From: Campylobacter showae CSUNSWCD
GTDB lineage: Bacteria; Campylobacterota; Campylobacteria; Campylobacterales; Campylobacteraceae
NCBI RefSeq assembly: GCF_000313615.1
Contig: NZ_AMZQ01000001.1
Location: 62,001 to 126,000, forward strand
Length of the DNA: 64,000 bases
Reading direction: 5' to 3'
Shown: one piece after another, positions 19,631 to 28,531 of the stretch
Position numbering within the stretch: position 1 is the stretch's first letter
Layout of the letters: every line of letters starts with the position of its first letter
Program-made: the position numbers and the translations under genes
Notes under the pieces: model-generated
What the model saw: the letters and a program-made list of their open reading frames with translations, nothing else
The model's database searches: none
What the model was told of the DNA's origin: nothing

Positions 19631-19732
19631 ATGCAAGCAATTTTGGAAAAATTTATCGTCGCCGGACTCATTGCGGCGGCGGTATTTACGGCGTGGGCAG
19701 TGCTAACGCCAAATCACCTTTTTGTGGGATGA
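19631..19732 (+). CDS. 33-residue single-helix membrane peptide at the end of the cbb3 operon
   Basis: A short frame starts at ATG 19631 with AAGGAG five bases ahead, two bases after the DUF4006 stop. It encodes MQAILEKFIVAGLIAAAVFT followed by AWAVLTPNHLFVG: one helix and a short tail. A good ribosome site, tight operon spacing and a terminator hairpin 13 bases later argue that it is translated. A similar tiny gene is recalled at the Cj1485c position in C. jejuni. It may be an oxidase accessory peptide comparable to CcoM/CcoQ-type microproteins, but this is inference. Confidence 0.65.
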   Translation: MQAILEKFIVAGLIAAAVFTAWAVLTPNHLFVG

Positions 19733-19745
19733 AATTTGATAAATC

Positions 19746-19773
19746 AAAGAGCGCAAACCTTGCCGCTCTTTTT
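19746..19773 (+). terminator. Rho-independent terminator of the cbb3 operon
   Basis: AAAGAGCG (19746-19753) pairs with CGCTCTTT (19764-19771) and runs straight into a T tract (CTTTTTC). It is a clean stem-loop with U-run. Confidence 0.85.
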
Positions 19774-19838
19774 CAAATTTTACGTTTAAATCCTAGCGGC
19801 TCGCTTTACTTTTTACGCGAAAATACGCGACTGGACCG

Positions 19839-20573
19839 ATGAAATTTATAAATTACGCTAGCTCAAATTTGACTGCGCTCGCTTTTTTGCGAGGCGTTAA
19901 ATTTACAATGAATTTTCTAAATTTAAATTTTAGCGCACTTCGCCGCTTTTCGGCGCTCAAATTTGCAAATTTGACCCGCGTATTTTTTATCTTTTTATTT
20001 TTTCTTTTTTACGGCGCAGCGAGTTTGCAGGGCTCAAATTTACCTCGCGAGATAGTTTTAGTAAATCAAAACATCCTAAGCCCGGCTGTAAGCGAGAAAA
20101 TCGCGCTTTTAGGCCAAGAGCTAGCTGGTAAAAGCGGCGTATTTGCGGGGGTTGCGGTTTATGAGAGCTTGGATGGCAAAACGCTAAAAGAAGCGGCCGC
20201 CCAGCTAAATTTAACCCCGCCTTACGCGCTTTTGATGCTTGCTAAAGCAGAGCATAAGGTGGAAATTTTTGCCGACCCGCAGACGCTTAAGCTTTTTGAT
20301 AAGGAGAAAATTTTAAGCCCGTATCCAAGCTCTGGCTCGATTTTACCAATACTAGCGTCTAAAAACGGCAAAGATATCTTTAACGCCGCCCTGCTAAACG
20401 GCTACGCCGATCTTGCCGAGCAAATCGCCGCAAGCAAGGGCGTGAGCCTGCAAAACGCGGTCGGTAGCCAAAACCGCCGCACGCTTGATGCGTTTAGGAT
20501 TTTTATCTACGGCTCTATCGCTCTGGTTATTTGCGCCGCTATTTTTAGAAAATTTAGGAGGAAAAATGGCTAA
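19839..20573 (+). CDS. Membrane-anchored periplasmic protein, possibly TPM-like, upstream of FixH-like gene
   Basis: Up to 244 residues. The start is unsure: ATG 19839, ATG 19908 or a later TTG are possible, because the first 45 codons are rich in AAATTT words and look like intergenic DNA. A hydrophobic leader (VFFIFLFFLFYGAASLQGS) is followed by a soluble domain (REIVLVNQNILSPAVSEKIALLGQ..., split here) of about 140 residues and a C-terminal helix (FIYGSIALVICAAIFRKF). The pattern of an N-terminal signal, alpha/beta domain and C-terminal anchor resembles TPM-domain proteins, but key motifs are weak. It overlaps the FixH-like gene by eight bases, which links it to cbb3 biogenesis. Confidence 0.55.
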   Translation: MKFINYASSNLTALAFLRGVKFTMNFLNLNFSALRRFSALKFANLTRVFFIFLFFLFYGAASLQGSNLPREIVLVNQNILSPAVSEKIALLGQELAGKSGVFAGVAVYESLDGKTLKEAAAQLNLTPPYALLMLAKAEHKVEIFADPQTLKLFDKEKILSPYPSSGSILPILASKNGKDIFNAALLNGYADLAEQIAASKGVSLQNAVGSQNRRTLDAFRIFIYGSIALVICAAIFRKFRRKNG

Positions 20574-21036
20574 AAACTACTGGCCTCACGCTATCGTCGG
20601 CTCGCTTATTTTGATAGTCGCCTCCTGCGTAGCGACCGTCGTCCTGGCTGTGAAAAACCCCGTGGAGATGGACGGTTTTTACTTCGAGCGCTACCAAAAC
20701 GTCGATGAAAATATAAACGAGATCGAGGCTAGTCAGCGTAGATTTGATGCCAAATACGATCTTGATTTCAATCCTGAATTTGACGGATTAAACGGATATT
20801 TTGGTATCGCCGTCACGCCTAAAAACGGCTTGGTATCGCTAAATTTCACACACGAGATTTTACTAACTAGACCCGCGACGAACGAGCAAAATCAAAATTT
20901 AGACGCCAAATTTGACGGGCAAATTTTAAAAACCGCGCCCGTGACGCTCCCAAAAAAAGGCAGATGGCAAATTTTGCTAAAAATCTCCGACACAAACGAC
21001 ACCGGCTTTTATAAATTTAACTTCGAGGCGCGCTAG
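20566..21036 (+). CDS. FixH/CcoH-like membrane protein
   Basis: 156 residues from ATG 20566, preceded by TTAGGAGG. A longer frame from 20485 lacks a ribosome site. There is one N-terminal helix (AIVGSLILIVASCVATVVLAV), then the FixH-type motif VEMDGFYFERYQNVDENINE and a periplasmic beta-rich domain ending RWQILLKISDTNDTGFYKF. FixH/CcoH proteins are needed for assembly of cbb3 oxidase, and the cco operon lies 1.1 kb upstream. The C. jejuni gene at this position is recalled as Cj1483c. Confidence 0.72.
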   Translation: MAKNYWPHAIVGSLILIVASCVATVVLAVKNPVEMDGFYFERYQNVDENINEIEASQRRFDAKYDLDFNPEFDGLNGYFGIAVTPKNGLVSLNFTHEILLTRPATNEQNQNLDAKFDGQILKTAPVTLPKKGRWQILLKISDTNDTGFYKFNFEAR

Positions 21037-21094
21037 TTTTCTTTGATTTTCAGCCGCTCTGGGCTATCATTTCGCCAAAAAACAAAGAGCCTTT

Positions 21095-23677
21095 ATGCAA
21101 AATTTAGACAAACTTTACATCTTTACCAACTCGCGAAAGATTCGCGAATTTAACGCGAAATTTCAAAACGAACTTGTGCCAAAGGCTATGACGATAGCGC
21201 AGTTTGAGCAAAAAGCCGTGCTGGTGCCGGGGCGCTTTGAGGCGGACGAGGCATACGCGCTGGTGCTGATGCAGCGAGCCTGCGCGAGCGTGAGAGAGGC
21301 CTCCGAGCGGCTGCGTATCCCGTCGGAGTTTTTTGCTTTTTTGAAAAACAACGACTATCTTTTTAGCTTTTTTAAGGAGCTTGCTATCAGCAAAAAGAGC
21401 GTGGCGGATCTAAAATTTAGCGACATTTACGCCGATTACGAGGAGCATTTGGGTATCCTTGAGGCGGTGCTGGCGCGCTATAAGGAGCTGCTCGCGGCTG
21501 AAAATCTATACGACGGTATCGTGCTGCCTGAAATTTACGAGCTAAACGGCGGATTTGTCAAAGAATTTCGCGAGATAAATCTCGAAGTAGACGGCTTTTT
21601 GAGCGAATTTGAGTGGGAGCTGTTTAGCGAGACCGCAAAGCTAACGACGCTAAAAATCATCTTTCAAACCAGCAAATTTAACAAAAAACTGATCTCAAAA
21701 CTGGCTGAAATTTCTGGCATTGAGGAGAGCGAATTTGGTCTTTACGGCGAATTTGAGCTAAATTTGAGCTCGAGCGAGCTAAGAAAAACGGGCGTCGTGC
21801 GCAAAAATCCGCTCGTTTTAAAAAGAAGCTTTGGCGCTAGAAGCCTGCAGGCGGCGTATGCGATGGCAAAGGCTAGCGAGTTCGTGGCTGATGGCATCAA
21901 GCCCGAAAACATCGCCGTTATCTTGCCTGACGAGAGTTTTGCCGAGATCTTGCGCCTGCACGACCGCGGCAAGATGTTTAACTTCGCGATGGGCGAGAGC
22001 TTTACGCGCACGCGGTTTTTTCAAATTTTAAAGTGCATGGTAACCGCGATAAACGACAAAATCCGCGTAAATTTGAGCGAGGATAACTATAAAAATTTCA
22101 ACGAATTTGAGTTTAATCTGCATGAATTTGGCGTTAGCGGCGAGCTGTTTGAGAAATTTAAAAACGGCTTTGAAGCGCCTTGCTCGTTTGAGGATTTTAG
22201 GGCGCTGATGGAGGAGATTTTGGCGCTTGAGAGCGACCACGCCGCCGCGCAAAAAACGCGCGAGGAGCTATTTTACGCGCAGAGTTTGGCGCGGTATTTT
22301 AGCTTTACGCTACGTCAAATTTGCGAGATATTTTTGATAAAGCTAGCTAGGCTTAGGCTAGATCACGTAGGCGGCGGCAAGATCGGCGTCATGGGCGTTT
22401 TGGAGAGTCGCGGTCTAAAATTTGAGGGTGTCATAGTGCTTGATTTTAACGACGATTTAGTGCCAAAGCGCAGCGTAAACGAGATGTTTTTAAGCTCGCG
22501 CGTGCGTCAAAAAGCGGGCCTCATCGGCTACGTGGACCGCGAAAATTTGCAGAGATTTTACTACGAGAGCCTAATCGGCGGCGCGAAAAAAGCGGCGATA
22601 TGCTACGCGGCAAACGAGGAGAAAATCGCATCGAGATTTCTCGGCGAATTTAACGCCGTGGAGGACGCGAGATACGGCGACGAGAGTTATGCGGCGCTAT
22701 TTAACGGCGAATTTGACGCGGGGGGCGATTTTGCGGATGAGCAAAATTTTGAGGGCGAGATTAACCCGAGTCTTGACGAAAAGAACGAGGCTAAATCTAG
22801 ACAAGCAAAAACTGCCAAAGAGCGGAGTTTGTTTGAATTTGACGAAGCGGACGGCGAGCTAAATTTGTCCGACAAATTTGACGAAAAAGCGGCGCAAAAC
22901 AAAATGCCGAGCGAAAAACGGCAAGCCGTAAATTTGATAAATTTCACGCGAAAAACGCCTGCAAAGCCTAAAATTTTCGAGCAGGACATCATCGTCAAGC
23001 ATGATTTTTTCGCTATTCCGCTCTCTTTTAGCAGGCTAAACACATATCTGCAGTGCCCGCGGCGGTATTATTACAGATATATCCTGGGCGTTCAGCCGCC
23101 CGTGATGCCTCAAACGGCGTCTGCGGCGGACTTTGGCAACTCGCTTCATAGGGCGCTTTTTGAGTATTATTCTAAATTCGAGCGATTTGACCTCGCTAAA
23201 TTTGAAACGGTGCTAAGAGAGCTAAATACTCCGCCGCTAGAGCGCGAGATAACGATGATAAAGATGGAAAAATTTAAGGCCGTAGAGGACGCCAGATATG
23301 AGGACGGATGGCGCGTGCAGGGGCTTGAAAAAGAGCTTGATAGCGTCTTTGCAGGCGTGCGTATAACGGGCAAAATCGACCGCATAGATGGGCGCGGCGG
23401 CGAGCTAGCGGTGATTGATTACAAAAGCGGAAATTTCGACGCCAAATCGCTGCAACTACCCTTTTACGAGGCGCTTGTGGGTAGGCCTTGCGAGGGGTAC
23501 TTTTACGATCTTAAAGATAACATGAACTTGGTGGCGGGCGAGGCTAGCACGGAGGCGCTGGGCGAGGCGATCGAGCAGCTAAAATCCATCAACAACACGC
23601 TGATAAATTTCGGGGAGGCCAAGGGCGCGATGAGCGAATACGAAGACTATAAAATTTTAGTGAAAGGCGAACTATGA
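21095..23677 (+). CDS. addB: AddB subunit of the AddAB helicase-nuclease
   Basis: 860 residues. The N-terminal helicase-like part lacks a clear Walker A. The C-terminal RecB-family nuclease has ITGKIDRIDGRGGELAVIDYKSG (motifs with Asp and DYK) and QLPFYEALV. The Cys-containing SRLNTYLQCPRRYYYRYILG motif precedes it, but the C-terminal Cys cluster (CxxC and CxxxxxC) of Bacillus AddB is not visible. A low-complexity acidic stretch (about 530-610) lies between the parts. AddAB resects double-strand breaks for RecA. The addA start overlaps its stop (four bases). The order matches C. jejuni Cj1482c-Cj1481c. Confidence 0.9.
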   Translation: MQNLDKLYIFTNSRKIREFNAKFQNELVPKAMTIAQFEQKAVLVPGRFEADEAYALVLMQRACASVREASERLRIPSEFFAFLKNNDYLFSFFKELAISKKSVADLKFSDIYADYEEHLGILEAVLARYKELLAAENLYDGIVLPEIYELNGGFVKEFREINLEVDGFLSEFEWELFSETAKLTTLKIIFQTSKFNKKLISKLAEISGIEESEFGLYGEFELNLSSSELRKTGVVRKNPLVLKRSFGARSLQAAYAMAKASEFVADGIKPENIAVILPDESFAEILRLHDRGKMFNFAMGESFTRTRFFQILKCMVTAINDKIRVNLSEDNYKNFNEFEFNLHEFGVSGELFEKFKNGFEAPCSFEDFRALMEEILALESDHAAAQKTREELFYAQSLARYFSFTLRQICEIFLIKLARLRLDHVGGGKIGVMGVLESRGLKFEGVIVLDFNDDLVPKRSVNEMFLSSRVRQKAGLIGYVDRENLQRFYYESLIGGAKKAAICYAANEEKIASRFLGEFNAVEDARYGDESYAALFNGEFDAGGDFADEQNFEGEINPSLDEKNEAKSRQAKTAKERSLFEFDEADGELNLSDKFDEKAAQNKMPSEKRQAVNLINFTRKTPAKPKIFEQDIIVKHDFFAIPLSFSRLNTYLQCPRRYYYRYILGVQPPVMPQTASAADFGNSLHRALFEYYSKFERFDLAKFETVLRELNTPPLEREITMIKMEKFKAVEDARYEDGWRVQGLEKELDSVFAGVRITGKIDRIDGRGGELAVIDYKSGNFDAKSLQLPFYEALVGRPCEGYFYDLKDNMNLVAGEASTEALGEAIEQLKSINNTLINFGEAKGAMSEYEDYKILVKGEL

Positions 23678-26469
23678 AGCCGTTTTTGGCCCTCGAGGCG
23701 AGTGCGGGCAGCGGCAAGACCTTTGCGCTTAGCGTGCGTTTTATCGCGATTTTGCTATCAGGCGCCGACGCGCGCGAGATCACGGCGCTAACCTTTACCA
23801 AAAAGGCCGCCAATGAGATGAAAGAGCGCATCGTGCAGACCTTTTTGCGGCTCGAGGAAAAGAGCGCGGAGCTAGCCGAGCTGGAGCAAATTTTAGGTGC
23901 CGGCAGGGATGAAATTTTAGCTATGCGCGACGCGCGGGCGACGCATTTTTTAGAAAGCGATCTAAAAATCGGCACGTTTGACTCGTTTTTCGTTGGCATC
24001 CTGCGCAGTTTTTGCTTAAATTTGGGTCTAAGTGCGGATTTTGAAGTGAGCGAAAATTTAAACGAGCTGCAACGAGGAGAGTTTGTCGCTAGCGTAAGCA
24101 AGGATATGTGGCTACTAAAGGCGCTTGCAAATTTGATAGCGACGGCCGAGCGCAGTCAGAGTAGCTTTTTTGAGAGTTTGGAGATGTTTTACGAAAACTT
24201 CGGCGAGCTAAAAAGCAGCGAAAATGCGACCTTTCCAAACGAAAGCGGCGTTGCAGAAGCGCTAAAAAACATGCGCGAATACGTCATGGCTAGGGGTGGC
24301 GGCAAAGACGCGCAAAACGCCGTAAAAAAAGGGACTCCTGGCGAAATTTTAGCTCGCTCTTTTATGTCGCGCATGAGCCTTGATTATCGTACGTTTTCTA
24401 AAATTTATACGCCGGAGCTCGACGAGATGTTTTTTACGCTAAAAGCGCGGTTAAAGCGGTATTTTGACGAGCTAGAGGAGTATAAAATCGCCGAGCTGGC
24501 TAGATTTTTAAAAATCTATAAAGAGTGCAAAATCTCGCTAAACAAAAGGCTAAATTCGCTTGCATTTAGCGACGTGACGCGCCTAGTTTACGAGCTTTTA
24601 CGAGGCGGCGAGATGGACGCGCAGATGCTTTATTTTAGGCTCGACGGGCGCATAAATCACCTACTCATCGACGAGTTTCAAGACACCAACGTCGCGCAGT
24701 ACGAGATCATGCGACCTCTCATCGAAGAGATTGTTGCTGGATACGGACAAAACGGGCTTGGCAGCTTTTTTTACGTGGGCGACGTAAAGCAGAGCATTTA
24801 CCGTTTTCGCGGTGGCAAAAAGGAGCTTTTTGGTAAGCTGATGCGAGATTTTCCGCAGATCAAAGCACAAAATTTGGAGGTAAACTACCGCAGTAAAAAG
24901 GCGCTGGTTAGATTTACGAACGCAGTATTTGCAGGCAAGATCGAAAATTTTAAACCACAAAGAACGCCCGAAAAAGAGGACGAGCGAGTAAATTTAGTAG
25001 GACAGATGCCGTATTTTGAGGCGGAGGCGGACGATCTTGGATTCGTGCGGGTAAGTAGCGGCGATGACGTGGCGGCAGAGGCGGCGCAGCAGGTTAAATT
25101 TCTGCTTGGAAAAGGTGTCCGCGAGGACGATATCACCGTGCTTTGCTGGAAAAACGACGACATAAATAAAATCGCAAATTTGCTTGACGAAGCTGGCATA
25201 AAAAGCGTGAGCGAGGGCGTGATGCCTCTGCTAGCTAGCAAAAACGTGCGAGCAGTAGTGGAGTACGCTAAATTTTGCCTATTTAACGAGCGAATTTATA
25301 AGCTAAATACCGAAGCGATCCTGGACGTAAACGCCGTAAAACTAAGCGTAAATCCGCAAAAATCGGCGCTTGAGAGCCTGCACTATCTGGCGGGCAAGCT
25401 TGGCGTAGATATGAGCAACGCGGACGTTTTGCGGCTGCTTGAACTTGCGCAGCCTTATTCAAATTTGACCGAGTTTATCTATAATCTTGGTAGATTTGAG
25501 GCAAAAGCGAGCGCAAAAAGCGGCGAGGGCGTGAAAATCATGACCGTGCACAAGTCAAAGGGACTGGAGTTTGAAAATGTGATCGTGTGCGATAAAATGG
25601 GCGCCGGACGGCACGATGGGTCAAATTTTATCGCTGAATACGACGCTGACGCGGGCTCCTGGCAGGTGCGCCACAACGTCAAAAAACAGTGTATCGACGA
25701 GGAGTTTGCAAGGCTAAAAGAAAAGGCGGCGTGGCTCGAGCGCGAGGAGGATATGAATAAGCTCTACGTCGCGCTGACGCGGGCTATCAGCGGGCTAATC
25801 ATCGTCAAAAAAACGGGCGCAAACGGCAAAAATCCGAGCTTTTTTGGGGCGTATGAGAGTAGTGGCGAGGTTGTAGAGTATCTTGATTTGGTCGATTTTA
25901 GCTTCGGCGAGCCTACGCCTAGCAAGGCGCGAAATTTGACGTCGGTAGGCAAATTTGAGCCTATTGAACTAGCTCAAATTTCAAAGCAAATCGTGGATGA
26001 AACGCCCAAAACCGAAGGCAAAAATCAAAAGGCGATTTATTTTGGCTTGGCGCTACACTATCTGCTAGAAATGGCGGAAAAATTTGACGAGGACTCTCTA
26101 AAAACCGCGCAAATTTCGATGCGAAATGCTTTTCATAAATTTTTAGACGAGGGCGAGCTGGATGAAATTTACGCTCGCGGGCTAAATTTGATAAACGAGC
26201 CTAAATTTAAGCAAATGACGCAGGGGAAGCGTGCGTTTAAAGAGCAGCCCTTGCGATATGAGGGCGCGTTAAAACAGCTTGACCTTCTCTGCTTGGATGA
26301 AACCCAAATCTGCGTGATTGACTACAAAACGAGTGATAAAAATATAGATGAAAATATCGCGCAAGTGGCGGAATACAAAAAAATATTGGCTCAAATTTAC
26401 CCGAATTTGAGCGTAAAGGCGGCGATATTTTACGTTTTGCGGGATGAAATTCGAAGCATTGATATTTAA
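23674..26469 (+). CDS. addA: AddA/RecB-like UvrD-family helicase-nuclease
   Basis: 931 residues. UvrD helicase motifs are in order: Walker A ASAGSGKTFALSVRF (about 9-23), ALTFTKKAANEMKERI, LLIDEFQDTNVAQYE, VGDVKQSIYRFRGGK, LEVNYRSKKALVRF, IMTVHKSKGLEFENVIV and LYVALTRAISGLIIV. The C-terminal RecB nuclease has LHYLLEMAE and VIDYKTSDKN with the tail QVAEYKKILAQ. The protein unwinds and degrades DNA ends in recombinational repair. It is co-translated with addB. Its stop lies 76 bases before rplM, which has its own promoter-like AT-rich region. Confidence 0.95.
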   Translation: MKPFLALEASAGSGKTFALSVRFIAILLSGADAREITALTFTKKAANEMKERIVQTFLRLEEKSAELAELEQILGAGRDEILAMRDARATHFLESDLKIGTFDSFFVGILRSFCLNLGLSADFEVSENLNELQRGEFVASVSKDMWLLKALANLIATAERSQSSFFESLEMFYENFGELKSSENATFPNESGVAEALKNMREYVMARGGGKDAQNAVKKGTPGEILARSFMSRMSLDYRTFSKIYTPELDEMFFTLKARLKRYFDELEEYKIAELARFLKIYKECKISLNKRLNSLAFSDVTRLVYELLRGGEMDAQMLYFRLDGRINHLLIDEFQDTNVAQYEIMRPLIEEIVAGYGQNGLGSFFYVGDVKQSIYRFRGGKKELFGKLMRDFPQIKAQNLEVNYRSKKALVRFTNAVFAGKIENFKPQRTPEKEDERVNLVGQMPYFEAEADDLGFVRVSSGDDVAAEAAQQVKFLLGKGVREDDITVLCWKNDDINKIANLLDEAGIKSVSEGVMPLLASKNVRAVVEYAKFCLFNERIYKLNTEAILDVNAVKLSVNPQKSALESLHYLAGKLGVDMSNADVLRLLELAQPYSNLTEFIYNLGRFEAKASAKSGEGVKIMTVHKSKGLEFENVIVCDKMGAGRHDGSNFIAEYDADAGSWQVRHNVKKQCIDEEFARLKEKAAWLEREEDMNKLYVALTRAISGLIIVKKTGANGKNPSFFGAYESSGEVVEYLDLVDFSFGEPTPSKARNLTSVGKFEPIELAQISKQIVDETPKTEGKNQKAIYFGLALHYLLEMAEKFDEDSLKTAQISMRNAFHKFLDEGELDEIYARGLNLINEPKFKQMTQGKRAFKEQPLRYEGALKQLDLLCLDETQICVIDYKTSDKNIDENIAQVAEYKKILAQIYPNLSVKAAIFYVLRDEIRSIDI

Positions 26470-26545
26470 ATATAGCTTAAATTAAGCTATTTGTAAGGTG
26501 CATTTGAATACAATCACGACTTAAAATTATCTAAAGGGTAAGAAA

Positions 26546-26974
26546 ATGACGAAAATAACAAAACCAAACGAAGTGGAGCGTGAGTGGATCGTGCTCGACG
26601 CGGCAGGCAAGCGTTTTGGTAGATTGCTAACCGAGGTAGCCACGCTGCTTCGCGGTAAGCATAAGCCAAATTTCACTCCGAATGTCGATTGCGGCGATTA
26701 CGTTATCATAATCAACGCTTCTAAAGCCGAATTTACAGGCAATAATAAAGCCGAGCAAAAGCTTTATCACCGCCATTCAGGATATTTCGGTAGCACGAAA
26801 AGCGAGAAATTCGGCGAGCTTTTAGCCGATAAGCCGGAAAAGCTGTTCAAGCTAGCCGTTCGCGGAATGCTTCCAAAAACAAAACTCGGCAGAGAGATGA
26901 TAAAAAAACTAAAAGTTTACGCCGGCAGCGAGCATCCGCACACGGCTCAAATAGCTAAAAAAGAAGGAAAATAA
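26546..26974 (+). CDS. rplM: 50S ribosomal protein L13
   Basis: 142 residues, full length. It has [20 protein letters not shown], the [18 protein letters not shown] block, [10 protein letters not shown] and [20 protein letters not shown], then [11 protein letters not shown] near the C-terminus. It is an early-assembling large-subunit protein. The ribosome site AAGGGTAAG precedes ATG 26546. rpsI follows two bases after the stop, the classic L13-S9 pair. Confidence 0.99.
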   Translation: MTKITKPNEVEREWIVLDAAGKRFGRLLTEVATLLRGKHKPNFTPNVDCGDYVIIINASKAEFTGNNKAEQKLYHRHSGYFGSTKSEKFGELLADKPEKLFKLAVRGMLPKTKLGREMIKKLKVYAGSEHPHTAQIAKKEGK

Positions 26975-26976
26975 TC

Positions 26977-27366
26977 ATGGCGAAAGTTTATGCAACCGGT
27001 AAAAGAAAAACTGCCGTAGCAAAAGTCTGGCTAAAACCGGGCAGCGGTAAAATTTTAGTAAACGGACTTGATCTAAACACTTGGCTTGGCGGACACGAGG
27101 CTATCAAGCTAAAAGTAGTTCAACCTCTACTTTTAACAAAACAAGAGGGTTCTGTAGATGTGACCGCAACGACTCTAGGCGGCGGATACTCTGCTCAGGC
27201 TGAGGCGCTAAGACACGGTATTTCAAGAGCATTGGCTCTATTTGACACCGACTTTAGAGCGACTCTAAAACCAAAAGGTCTACTAACTCGCGACTCACGC
27301 GTCGTCGAGCGTAAGAAATTCGGTAGAAGAAAAGCTAGAAGAAGCCCGCAGTTCTCTAAACGCTAA
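26977..27366 (+). CDS. rpsI: 30S ribosomal protein S9
   Basis: 129 residues. It has [20 protein letters not shown] at the N-terminus, [19 protein letters not shown] in the middle, and the family C-terminal tail [14 protein letters not shown], whose final Arg reaches the P-site tRNA anticodon. It is paired with rplM. Codons are of the highly expressed type. Confidence 0.99.
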   Translation: MAKVYATGKRKTAVAKVWLKPGSGKILVNGLDLNTWLGGHEAIKLKVVQPLLLTKQEGSVDVTATTLGGGYSAQAEALRHGISRALALFDTDFRATLKPKGLLTRDSRVVERKKFGRRKARRSPQFSKR

Positions 27367-27398
27367 TAGTTTTGAGAGCGGTGCGAATTTGAGGTGCA

Positions 27399-27441
27399 TT
27401 GATATTTATGATTATTTAATTATATTTTTTATAAATATCAA
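27399..27441. terminator. AT-rich inverted repeat after rpsI
   Basis: TTGATATTTAT (27399-27409) and ATAAATATCAA (27431-27441) form an 11-bp stem around a 21-base loop ending in TTTTTT. It may end the L13-S9 transcript or belong to the cadF promoter region (TATTAT-like elements follow at about 27471). Confidence 0.4.
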
Positions 27442-27510
27442 ATGTTAAAACGAAATTTATAATTTTTGTGATATTATTAAAAAATACATTTCACCATGAA
27501 AGGATTTTCT

Positions 27511-28512
27511 ATGAGAAAGATTGCTATTGCTTTAGTTGCTGCTACAGCTCTTTTTGCTGCTGATTCAGCTTACAAATATGAATTAACTCCAACCATCGGC
27601 GGAGTTCACCCTGAGGGAAACCTAGGAGTTAACGAACAGTCTGCTATTGGTTTAAGAATAGGAAGAAACCTTGAGAATTTCTTCTTAGATCATGTTGAGC
27701 TTGGTGTTAGCCATACTAATAAAATAAGAGAATATGGCGTAGACGGTAAAGCTACTAGATATTTCGTTAACGCTATTAAAGATTTCGGTCTAACTGAAAA
27801 ACTATCTCTTTACGGTTTGCTTGGCGCTGGATATGAAGATGTTTCAAAAAGATTCGTTAAAAACGATGACGGCGGTTTCGGTCAATACGGTCTTGGCCTA
27901 AGATACCAAATCACCGACAACTTCGCATTGCGTGCTGAAGCTGTAGACGCTATTAAATTTAACCATGGCGACCACAACCTATTCTATACTCTAGGTTTTG
28001 CAGTAGGTTTTGCTCCTAAAAACGCTCCTGTAGTTGCAGAAGCTCCAAAAGTTGAGGCAGCTCCAGCTCCTGTAAGCCTTGACGATGACAACGACGGCGT
28101 TTTAAACGATGTTGATCAATGCCCAAATACACCGGCTGGCGTAGTAGTTGACGAGACTGGATGCGAGAAGGTTATCGTTCTTAGAGATATCGGCGTAAAC
28201 TTTGCATTCGACAGCTATAAAGTAACTCCAAAATATCTTGAGGAGATCAAAAAAGTAGCTAACTTTATGGGTGAAAATCCAGGCTACCGCGTAGTTCTAA
28301 GCGGTCACACAGATAGCGTTGGCGCTGAGGCTTATAACCAAAAACTATCTGAAAAAAGAGCAAATGCGGTAGCTAAAGCTCTTGAAGAGCTTGGCGTAAG
28401 CGCAGACAAGATTACAACTGTAGGATACGGTGAGCTTAAACCTGTTGCTTCAAACAAAACAAAAGAAGGACGTGCTGAAAACAGACGCGTTGAAGCCAGA
28501 TTTAACAAATAA
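27511..28512 (+). CDS. cadF: CadF/OprF-type OmpA-family outer-membrane protein
   Basis: 333 residues from ATG 27511, which has AAAGGA upstream. The frame can start five codons earlier. Signal peptide MRKIAIALVAATALFAA, then an eight-strand beta-barrel (about 20-175), a Pro/Ala linker, a thrombospondin type 3 Ca-binding repeat (DDDNDGVLNDVDQCPNTPAG), and an OmpA_C peptidoglycan-binding domain (VVLSGHTDSVGAEAYNQKLS, ...EGRAENRRVEARF). The C. jejuni homologue binds fibronectin through FRLS. The aligned position here reads GLRYQITDNFAL, so that motif is absent. T-rich codon use (GCT, GTT, AGA) unlike its neighbours indicates very high expression. The locus after rpsI matches Cj1478c. Confidence 0.92.
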   Translation: MRKIAIALVAATALFAADSAYKYELTPTIGGVHPEGNLGVNEQSAIGLRIGRNLENFFLDHVELGVSHTNKIREYGVDGKATRYFVNAIKDFGLTEKLSLYGLLGAGYEDVSKRFVKNDDGGFGQYGLGLRYQITDNFALRAEAVDAIKFNHGDHNLFYTLGFAVGFAPKNAPVVAEAPKVEAAPAPVSLDDDNDGVLNDVDQCPNTPAGVVVDETGCEKVIVLRDIGVNFAFDSYKVTPKYLEEIKKVANFMGENPGYRVVLSGHTDSVGAEAYNQKLSEKRANAVAKALEELGVSADKITTVGYGELKPVASNKTKEGRAENRRVEARFNK

Positions 28513-28531
28513 TTAGTCTAGCTTAAATAGC

